Positions 56,002-64,000 of a stretch of DNA of 64,000 bases are shown here, piece after piece. This DNA comes from Arachnopeziza araneosa. Lineage: Eukaryota; Ascomycota; Leotiomycetes; Helotiales; Arachnopezizaceae. The notes below the pieces were generated by a model. It was given only the letters and a program-made list of their open reading frames with translations. It was not told where the DNA came from and searched no databases. The DNA lies in assembly GCA_003988855.1 (NCBI GenBank), contig QYAI01000002.1, forward strand, positions 396,341-460,340. The letters run 5' to 3'. A program made the position numbers and the translations under genes. Every line of letters starts with the position of its first letter. The first letter of the stretch is position 1.

Positions 56002-56559
56002 GACTCCACTACTCCCATCATCTGCCCTATATGCGCCGGGGCTCGGCTCGCCTGGCGAAGCTATGTTGGGTCGATGTTGAGTGGGCGAAGCGGGATGGAG
56101 ATAGGGGCGGTGGTCCGAAGGGTGGAAAGCCTCTGCGTGTGTGCGCTTTGGGGTTGTCGAGCGCGATCCACCTGGAATTGGGTCTTCCGGTGGAGCAGAA
56201 GGCGAAAGAATCGCAGCGAGAGAATGCGGAGAGGGAATGGTGGCGGTTGGGGGTCTTTTGAGACCCGGGGGTTCGCTGGAAGGTAGGTTTCTTGAAAGGT
56301 TTGAGTGCTGCTAGAAGATCAGGAGTAGAAAGGTCTTGCCCATCAGGAAACAATTAGAGGGTGGGTGTCTGCAGCTGTTGCGAGTCTTGGTGGTTGGTTG
56401 TGACCAGTCGTGTCTGTCTCTGGGCAGAGCGAAGATGTTTGTATGACCAGCCGGGATTGCAAATGCGCCTTGCCGACGGGGTCTCGTCAAGAGGGCTGTT
56501 CGTTTCTGCCAATAGGCCTGAGATGAGCGTATAGCGGCCAACGCGGGAAGGCAATTGGG

Positions 56560-56584
56560 TGTGTGTGAGTGTGTGAGTGTGTGC

Positions 56585-56615
<31 letters not shown>
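56560..56615. repeat. TG/GTGTGTGA microsatellite
   Basis: Nearly pure GT repeats with interspersed GA and GC, about 55 bp, in the upstream region of the Zn2Cys6 gene. Confidence 0.9.
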
Positions 56616-56985
56616 CAAGTGTGATGGAGAAGTGTGCAGAGAGACAAGAAGAGCTGTTGCAGCAGCGAGTGTAGGCGGAAGAAGCGATTGATGGGGGCGG
56701 GAGCTGAGGTGAGTTGAGTGAGTGAGTGAGTGTGAGTAAGCGGTTTGGGAATATGTTTGTGGTTTTTTTTTTTTTTTCTTCGTTCGGGAGGGAAGAAGGG
56801 GGAGGGAGGTCGCAAGGACAGAATTAGTTCTCGCAGGTCGCGGCAGCTGGCGTTTACGGTGGGAGCGGATTGGGGAGGGGGGAGGGGATAAGTAAGTGCG
56901 AGAGCAAGCAGACGGGATTTCCTGGCTGGGGCAGATTTGGTGTGGTGATGGATGGGGATTATTGGAACGGGAGTAGGGAGGGGGC

Positions 56986-57175
56986 AGCAGCAGCAGCAGC
57001 AAAGGAACTGGGCCGAGCAAGGCCAAAAGCAGAGAGGCAGAGGCAGAGGCAGAGGCAGAGGCAGAGACCATCCGTCTCTGCTATCAATTTTTGGCGAGAA
57101 CCAGCACCAGCACCAGCACCAGCACCAGCTGCAAGACCACCACCACCACCACCACCACAACCTAGCAAAAATCCT
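56986..57175. repeat. Cluster of CAG, AGGCAG, CACCAG and CAC microsatellites
   Basis: In order: (CAG)n at 56986-57001, (AGGCAG)n at about 57034-57066, (CACCAG)n at about 57102-57130, (CAC)n at about 57138-57160. All read in the same strand sense. Confidence 0.88.
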
Positions 57176-57349
57176 CCTCCCCCCAAACCCAAAACAAACC
57201 CTTTCCTCTCCAGCCGCGAAGAGCTGGGCACATCGCCGTCACGCTCCACACCCCCATTGTTATCATCTGCGGCCCGACGTACTGTCCCAGGGAGTGGCCA
57301 TGGAGGCGAGAACGAATAGCCGTCCACCTCCAGCTCTGGTAAGGGAACA

Positions 57350-57383
57350 GGCAGTCGGTCAGTCGGTCAGTCAGTCAGTCAGT
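57350..57383. repeat. GTCAGTCG/CAGT tetranucleotide repeat
   Basis: A (GGTCAGTC)n and (CAGT)n run of about 34 bp. Confidence 0.85.
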
Positions 57384-57498
57384 GTACCACCACGCCGAGC
57401 CTTACTCACTCCCACTAAGCAGTTACAGCATAGCGCTATGTACAAATCTATGTCCGTGGTCTCCTCTCCCAACACCGGCTCTGGATGCTCCGCCCTGG

Positions 57499-57530
57499 AC
57501 GTCGTCGTTGTCGTCGTCGTCGTCGTTGCG
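57499..57530. repeat. GTC trinucleotide microsatellite
   Basis: A (GTC)n run with single interruptions, about 30 bp. Confidence 0.85.
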
Positions 57531-59498
57531 GGAGACAGGCGGGACGATATGCATCTCCTCCCAAACATTCACAGAGTCCGGGAATTCCAAGTCTGGGAAA
57601 CCGAAAGAGTCGCGCAAATCTCTGGTAAGCCGACGATGGGGCCTGGGACGATGGGCCATGGGTCAGCATGAGCACTGAGCACTGAGCACATAGAGCACAT
57701 CCGCCGAGAGACGCGGGCTGCCCCATCTAGGAGGACAGAACGGTGCTGTAATGCGGAGACAGCTCAGTACTGAATCATAGCCTTCGGGAAAATGCGCTTT
57801 CTGAATCGGAACCGCAGTATATACCCGCAGCCTGACAGCACACCTCTCAATCGGGATAAAGTCGTCTCTCTCCATACATGAAGGTTTGGGGCCACTCCCC
57901 ACGCCGTTGCGCTCTTTTCCCGGAAGATCAGAGAGGGAAACCTTCTCACCCAGCCTACCTATACGAGAGCCCGAGACCAGACCAAGATGACGATGCTACG
58001 GCATCGCTTCCCGAGAGATACAGAGGCCAAACGTGGGACCACCAGGCCAACCGACCAGCAGCGCGCGACGGCATCCTGAGATCTCTTTCTCATCTCATGA
58101 CCTGCATCGACCGCATGGATGCGAGGATCTCGGAAGAGACGCTCCTCTCAAACCTGCCGTCGGCCGGCTAGGGAGGGGACAATGGATCTGCCGTATCTCG
58201 CTCCTGAAGCGATCCCCCTTCCACCAATTGGAGCGTGCCCCGGCTCTCAAACCTCCTGGTGCTGCACACAGAAGAAGAGAGAGCGTGTACCATTCTGCAG
58301 TGTGGAATTCTAGACTACTCCGGACTATTTAAACACGCCTAGTGTCACGCCGTCGTCGCTACTCGCCTTCCTTTTGATCGAGAAGGTCTCACCGGAGCAC
58401 TGGTCCTGGGAGATGACCACCTCATGAAACATCAAATTTATTTGAAAACACTCTCACTTGAAAATCCTCATCTCAGATACAGTATTGCGGTCCTTTGTCA
58501 AGCCGCTGTACCGTGAACCTCTCTCCCAACATGTCACCCCCAAAACTTGTCACCATTCCTTTCCCATTGTTCCCGACTTTCCGGGAATTGTGTGACCAGA
58601 CAGTTCTCTTGAACATGGCGCAGCATGCAATATTACCTACATCCTCAAGCCATCCGTCGCTCGCGGCGCTTCCTATTTGACCTTCCTCCCCATCTCTTGA
58701 CCCAGATGCCTGGTTTTCGTCTTGCGCAGATGACAACGTCCCCGATTCCGAACGACATGTGCACAGCATATCAGTTGTCCCCAGATGAGGCGGCACGGTA
58801 ATCCTACTCGGTTACGGAGGACCTTGGGTTGCACAAAACTGTGTTTGCTCACCCGTGCGTAAAGGGGGCTGCTTATTGCCATGACCCGTGAGGCGTTCGA
58901 CGAACACGACAAGTCAAATGCTGGTGGGTATTCCGAGTATCGTTCTTCAGGAGTTCGAGTCGAGCCTGGTGTACCCTCTGCCATGTACCCCGTACCAGTA
59001 CCTCTGGTGATGTTTGGGGACCATGGCATGATTCGGGTGTAGTTCGGGTTCCCGTTCACCGCTATCGTTGAGGACGGAGGAAACTCTCCTGGGAGAACCT
59101 TGCGCGATATTTATTCAAGAAGCGCGATATCCTCTTTAGGGACCGACCCTCCCTCCCAACTTGCAGCGTTTCAGCCCTGCTTGGCGAACACGGGAAATGA
59201 AATACTATAGTACACGGCAATCTTATCGGATCTCAACTATGATATCAGGTCTGCTACTGCACTGTACTGTACGTACCCTCCGCGCTGGCTGTCCGTCCAC
59301 CGAGGTAAATTGACCTCCAAAATCACCTTGGCGGGGTAGCACCCGCCACCACCGCCACTATCTCCTCAGCCACAACTTTAACGCCAGTGGCTTGGTTGGT
59401 TCTACGTCATTGGCTCCAACATCTGTTTCAAGCGCCGGTTGGGAGCAAGTTGCATGTTGGTAGGCCCAAGGCGACCATACCCGCCAAGTGGCGGGAAC

Positions 59499-59522
59499 AG
59501 AGAGAGAGAGAGAGAGAGAGAA
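59499..59522. repeat. AG dinucleotide microsatellite
   Basis: A pure (AG)n run, ~12 units, about 180 bp upstream of the spartin-like gene start. Confidence 0.9.
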
Positions 59523-59697
59523 GTCAACTTCTATTCTTGGGCTGTCATGCTTACTGTCTTCACTATCTCTCTTCGCGTTCATCCTTTCAACGTCTGTGAC
59601 AATCCTGCTGCTGCTGCTGCTGTGAAAACTTCATCTTTTCCTGACACAACTTCCGCCCCCATTTCTACCCCGCGTGCGCCTCTCAACAGCAATCCAA

Positions 59698-61529
59698 ATG
59701 TCTTCTGGGCACAATGTAAGCTCAATTTCAGCACAATTCATTCTGATCAACTAACACTCGATCTAGGAACCGAAACTGCTCTATGCCATCAATGGCATCA
59801 ATGCATACCATCTCGAACAGGGCAATGAGGAATGCCTTACGCCAGCCGGTCCTCAAACCCTTTCACTTCTGATGGTTCCAACCAGTTCACCATTCTCCGG
59901 TCTCTCCTCGGCCCAACCTCAATCTTCTGCCCCTGAAGAAGATTTCTACCTACATCTCCACCTACCACCCGAGCTCGACCTTCCATTGCCTGCGACAACT
60001 CAAATATACCATCAACCACCAGATTCCTATCTCATTCCACGATGGGACCTTGGCCCGGAATCAGGCGCTTTCACGCGCATTGAATTCCCGGGTATAGGGC
60101 CAGGAAAAAGGGGGAGGCAGGATGATGTTGATACGTTTGAGACGATTCTAGCGCAGTGTACAGCATTTCTTGAACGTGCCACAGCGCCGAGAAGTGCAAG
60201 ACCCAAAAAGAGTAGGACGAAGAGTGCAAAAACTCTTCCTATTGCGCCGTATGATCCCAGCCAATTCAAACCCGGAGAGGCTTATGTATCCGGGAGTGCG
60301 AGTAGTCATGCCGGTGGCCAAATTGTATTGATAGATGAGGAAAATGGAAGTGTAGTTGGTGAACTTGGGGAGGGGTTCCATGTTGTCGAAGATGCAAAAA
60401 TGACCAGTGGGTCGAAAGGTCTGCTTCTCCACTTCACTTCTGTCTCTAAGTCATCACTGACTTCTCAGATCCCGTTGAAATCACACTCCCTTCAGACGGC
60501 TCCCAAAACATCGGAGTAGCACCTGCCTCACCCGCCTACTTGGAAATGTCTATGCACCCTGCCTACAAAAACAGCACTCTCGTCTCCAAAGCCGCTATGG
60601 CCTCACGTCTGATTGTCACTACCTCTTCATACGTCTCCAAAACGATCCAGTCTCAGGCCGATTCCTTCACTCAGAAAACCAAACCCAACTCGAAACCGAT
60701 GACCTTCGATCCCATTACCCACGCACGAATTCGCAAAGTTCACACCTTCACCGAAGGTGCGGCTGGTCTCTCGGCCAAAACGGTCGGTCAGGTTCAGAAA
60801 TATGCGCAGAATATCGGCGCCACTCTTGCTAAACGGGCAGATAAACAAAAAGCTAAAGATGGTATCGATGCTGATGGTAACCCAATTGAAGACTACAAGC
60901 CTGGGTTATTAAACAAGTCAATGATGGCTTTCAGCACCATTGCCGATGGCATTGATCAAGCTGGCCGTAACCTGCTACAGAGTGGTTCCGTTGCAGCCAC
61001 GACGGTTGTGACTCATAAATATGGTCCCGAAGCTGGAGAGATCAGCAAGAGTATCGGCGGCGGCGTCCGGAACGTGGGATTAGTCTACATCGATGCTGCA
61101 GGCGTAAGCCGTAAAGCAATTGTCAAATCGGTCGCTAAAGGTATGGTCGTCGGCAAAATGAAAGGCGGAGGTGATCTCGTTGTTGGAGGTGGTGACGGTG
61201 GAATGTTTGCTCCCGTTGAGAAGAATCGCCGCAAGCCAAGCGCAAGTAGTAGTTCAATTAGTCTCGAGAGCCAAGTAGCCACAATGGGTATCAAAGGTGA
61301 GAAGAAACCGAGTAACTGGAAGGAGAAGGAAGCTAGAGAGGGTAGATATACAGAAGGTGACGGGTTGATGAGCGGTGGGAGGGACAGTCCTGGTTTGATC
61401 GGTTACGGGAGACAAGCTCCTCCACCAGCCTATACGGGGAGAGGGACAAGCACCCCTGGGGTCGGAGAGGGGATTGAAGGTCAAAGGGCGGTCAAGACTG
61501 AGAAGGGTGAGAAGAGTGGATATCTTTGA
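59698..61529 (+). CDS. Spartin/senescence-domain protein (ERD7-like), 576 aa
   Basis: Exons 59698-59715, 59767-60418 and 60469-61529. The first exon encodes only MSSGHN; the junction to EPKLLYAINGINAYHLEQGN restores a conserved-looking N-terminus. Middle: DFYLHLHLPPELDLPLPATTQIY. The C-terminal senescence domain (about residues 250-430) shows STLVSKAAMASRLIVTTSSYVSK, FTEGAAGLSAKTVGQVQKYA, SMMAFSTIADGIDQAGRNLLQSGSVAATTVVTHKYG and GEISKSIGGGVRNVGLVYIDAAG. Spartin-type proteins bind lipids and act at lipid droplets or in lipophagy in animals (family knowledge); fungal function is not well described. Short amphipathic/Gly segments fit membrane contact. The Gly-rich tail ends EKSGYL. Confidence 0.9.
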
Positions 61530-62285
61530 AGACCAAGTACATATTTGTTTAGATGGTTCGGATCTTTTTTGGGGGAGGTTCTCTTATTTATGGCTTTGGG
61601 ACTTCTCAGAAGCAGTATAGGATAGGTTTTGATAGCTAGGATAGGATGGAACGAATGGATGGACCGGAAGGATTGGAGTAGGTCTAGGAAACGGTGGTTT
61701 ACGATACAACATGAATTTTGGAATCCAACAATAGGCGTTCAAAGCATTTGACAAGTCGGAACAATATACTGCAAGTACCAGAATCCGTTCACCAACCCAT
61801 TGACATCACCTTCTCGTTTAAGCCATATAGTTCCTCTACCTTCTCCCTCATGAAAGGGAGAACCAGAGCACATTTTATAAAGAGTATGTAGGGAGAAAGG
61901 CATAAGGCATAATGTGTCAAGGGCTATTGTGGCCATCGCCCGGGGCTGAGCAAGGGAGGTCGAGCAAATGAGGCCTATGAAAAGATTAATCAGTTGGCTG
62001 GTGAGTGACGTTGATTGGTCTGTGGGATGCGGCCAGATGAGAAGGCTGTGTCTGGTCTGGAAGCAATAAGTGAGTGGGCAATCCTCTCTTCTTTCCTCTC
62101 TGCATCTTTCACCAGCGGGTGGGTAGATATACGTTATCAAGGGCATCAAGAGACCGACCTCCTCTTACAAATGAAAATTGACTTTCGAAAGGATTGAATG
62201 ACCTCGGGAGAAAACCCAAGGCTCTGATTACATTGCGGGTATCAAGACGGTACACCGTGTCACCGCAGCACGGTCGAGAATCATC
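61530..62285. other. Intergenic region
   Basis: About 0.76 kb between two plus-strand genes. No supported coding exon. Confidence 0.35.
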
Positions 62286-63100
62286 ATGGGCATCGATAGT
62301 TTCGTCGCCAGCGTCAGCGATGCCATTGCCCCAGCCATCAGCGAAGCCAGCAAAGCCCTCGACGCCTTTGGCACGGAGACCCTCGCCCCTGCCGTCGCCG
62401 GCGCCGTCGTCGCGCTCGACGCGTTTGGCACAGAGCAGATCGCACCGGCCGTGAGCGAGGCCGGGAAAGCAGTCGAGAGTTTTGCCAAGGCGAGAGTCGG
62501 TCCTGCTCTCTTGGAGGCCGGGAAATCCGTCGAGAGTTTTGGGAAGGCCAAGGTCGTCCCGGTTGTGGCGGGTGCTGGGAAGGCGGTTGGGGATTTTGAG
62601 AGGGAGACGCTGGTTCCCTTGGTTCACGGCGTGGGGAGGTGGGTTGGTAATCATCCCTTCCAGGCCGTCGTCATTCTGAGTAGTGCCGTGACGTTTGCCG
62701 TCCCTGCCCTCGTGACGGGTCCCCTTCTGTGGGTGTTTGGGATCGGAGGCGCCGGTGTGAGGGCCGGTACGTGATACCCTTGGTCTGTCTACTGATCGCT
62801 CATCGAGGAATAGGCACGACTGCCGCAGCAGTCCACTCTTCCATCGGCAATGTCGTCGCGGGCAGCGCCTTTGCAACGGCGCAGAGTGCGGGCATGGGAG
62901 GATACGGCGTCGTGATCTTCGGCACGGTGACGCGAGTCGGTGCTGTCTTCACGGGGACCTTCAGTGGGCTGCTGGCTGGCGTGGAAGAACGGGAGAGATG
63001 GGCGAAGAAAGAGAAGAGAGTTGCTGAGATCACGGGCTTGGAGAATCTGGCGAGGGATCCTGTCTTGGTTGGTGGAGGATCGGTTATCAGGAAGCAGTAG
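62286..63100 (+). CDS. IFI6/IFI27-like membrane protein with 19-residue N-terminal repeats, 255 aa
   Basis: Exons 62286-62766 and 62814-63100. The splice G|GC restores GVRAGTTAAAVHSSIGNVVAGSAFATAQSAGM, which matches the interferon-alpha-inducible IFI6/IFI27 (ISG12/6-16) family's glycine-rich transmembrane hairpin. Upstream, residues ~5-118 consist of six copies of a 19-residue unit (ALDAFGTETLAPAVAGAVV, AVESFAKARVGPALLEAGK, etc.), predicted as amphipathic helices, followed by hydrophobic HPFQAVVILSSAVTFAVPALVTGPLLWVFG. Animal relatives sit in mitochondrial or ER membranes and influence cell death; the fungal role is unknown. It lies about 0.75 kb downstream of the spartin-like gene on the same strand. 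The C-terminus DPVLVGGGSVIRKQ is polar. Confidence 0.82.
62298..62639 (+). repeat. 57-bp coding repeat, six diverged units (19 aa)
   Basis: Units begin at regular 57-base spacing and keep F, A/V-P-A/V and A-G-K positions (F...E.LAPAV.EAGK). DNA identity is moderate, so the repeat is old and held by selection on the protein. Confidence 0.8.
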
Positions 63101-63506
63101 CGGCCAGGCGATGGATTGCTGTTCTTCATAGGTTGGATAACGCTCGAGCCGAACCCTGCGAAGGATCTGTGTAGTTGTCAACCTACTGTTAGGTCTCAAC
63201 CCCATCAAGTATCTCCCGCCCCTGAAAGTGTTAAGCGAATATCAACAAAGCGCCACTTTGCCATTCTTCCCTCCTTTTCTTTAGAGTTCAGATCAGACAG
63301 CTGGCAATTTTTAAGTTTTCTGACATGATCACTTCAAGGTCATCACATTTGTATTGAATTGGGGATCCAAGAAACACCTCAAATGACATGGTTGAAGTCT
63401 TGTGGTGCACGAGTTTCGTGTATTGAACTGCCACCACCTCCGGTCCTCTGTAGAGTAGGAAGACTTCTTTGCATTGCTCTTCCTCTCATAAGCTGCTCCC
63501 AGCAGA
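63101..63506. other. Intergenic region
   Basis: About 0.4 kb between convergent genes, with no supported feature. Confidence 0.3.
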
Positions 63507-63946
63507 TCATTCGCCCTTGGCGATATCTTTGATATCTTCCAAGATCCCTCCGAATCCAGGTTGGTCGTCCGGCTCGTCTTCCCGAGTGCATCCTGACCCG
63601 GACAAGTAGCACGACAAAGCCAGGGTTCCATGATATCCAGAACCCGCTGCTCCTCCGATCCACCGTGGATGAACCCATCTGATTGAATAGTGGTCGCTGA
63701 GAGCACCGGAGAGTCACATGACTCGATTCAGACTCCCAAGAATACCTTGGCATTTCCTTCCTCTTTCGCATTCGCGTCCTCTTCACTCTTCCCCCGCGCT
63801 CGGTTTCTCGAATTCCTCAGCTCCCTCACTCCCTCGACCAGCTTCACGACGCAGAGGAGAGGGAAGCAACAGATCATCGCGGCCCCGGCCTGGATCTGCT
63901 CGAGCCCATCGTGGGGGGTTCGGCCGTGGCCGTCACGGAGCGTCAT
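63507..63946 (-). CDS. Possible small membrane-associated protein; gene model uncertain
   Basis: An ATG at 63946 opens MTLRDGHGRTPHDGLEQIQAG, then a hydrophobic segment AAMICCFPLLCVVKLVEGV, then basic/charged residues to GNAK at a GTATTC donor. Downstream, around 63690-63507, all three minus frames are open. The most protein-like ends DEPDDQPGFGGILEDIKDIAKGE at TGA 63507-63509, but the simple acceptor (CTCTCAG near 63690) does not join it in frame with the first exon. So either another junction is used, or the locus carries a frameshift. The first exon with its hydrophobic segment is the better supported part. Confidence 0.35.
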
Positions 63947-64000
63947 TGCTGGATTTGGAGCTGGTAACCCTTGATGTTAAGATGGTTTGGTGGAATGACT

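Larger units (their letters stand above)
56002..59697. other. Long intergenic region rich in simple repeats
   Basis: About 3.7 kb between the divergent Zn2Cys6 and spartin-like genes. The first ~1.5 kb is a cluster of microsatellites (listed separately), which makes several frames artificially open on both strands. The rest (57.7-59.6 kb) has short frames without protein character. It most likely holds a long promoter or leader of the transcription factor gene. Confidence 0.4.

Noticed and set aside
56354..57320. Long open frames on both strands in the microsatellite region (e.g. poly-Trp, poly-Ser/His products)
   Set aside because: Composition is dictated by simple repeats; no conserved-looking block, start context or splice support.

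Overview
The window is nuclear DNA from a filamentous ascomycete (Pezizomycotina). The evidence is short introns (about 45-120 nt, GTNNGT donors, CTAAC-like branch sites), a Zn2Cys6 regulator, a Tvp15 with the typical Pezizomycotina ending, two DUF7726 modules in one protein, a fungal PQ-loop protein, a fungal bZIP, and several lineage-restricted disordered or repeat-bearing proteins. The gene content and AT-rich spacers suit a leotiomycete (Helotiales-like), but that placement is inference. I see no rRNA, tRNA, CRISPR or intact transposon.

Layout. 0-1.5 kb: 3' part of a Csc1/OSCA-type channel. 1.5-5.5 kb: a gene-free stretch with decayed ~190-bp tandem repeats. 5.5-8 kb: a small membrane-anchored protein and the PP4 phosphatase catalytic subunit (pph3-like) with a large insert. 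8.3-14.4 kb: one three-exon gene for a ~1,999-residue disordered/repeat protein. 15-18.2 kb: a bZIP factor and tvp15. 19.7-24 kb: a small CxxC protein, an OTU deubiquitinase-like protein with two SUMO-interaction-like motifs, and a D-amino-acid oxidase. 25.4-35.4 kb: a Gln/Glu-rich repeat protein, gamma-tubulin complex protein GCP4, a thioredoxin, and a large basic disordered protein. 35.4-39 kb is gene-poor.

39-46.3 kb: a small CxxC protein, the SH3 actin-patch protein bbc1, rtr1 (divergent from bbc1) and rps17 (convergent with rtr1). 47-50.4 kb: a 2EXR/F-box-like gene broken by an in-frame stop, a small secreted 8-Cys protein, and a double-DUF7726 protein. 51.2-56 kb: a PQ-loop membrane protein and a Zn2Cys6 factor followed by a 3.7-kb microsatellite-rich upstream region. 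59.7-63.1 kb: a spartin/senescence-domain protein and an IFI6/IFI27-like membrane protein with six 19-residue repeats. 63.5-63.9 kb: an uncertain small gene.

Most genes are unrelated housekeeping loci, as is usual in fungi, and there is no metabolic cluster. The parts most likely to hide new biology are the ~2,000-aa QDA-repeat protein, the IFI6/27-like repeat protein next to the spartin-like gene, and the OTU protein with tandem SUMO-interaction-like motifs. All exon borders were read by eye from splice consensus and frame continuity, without transcript data.
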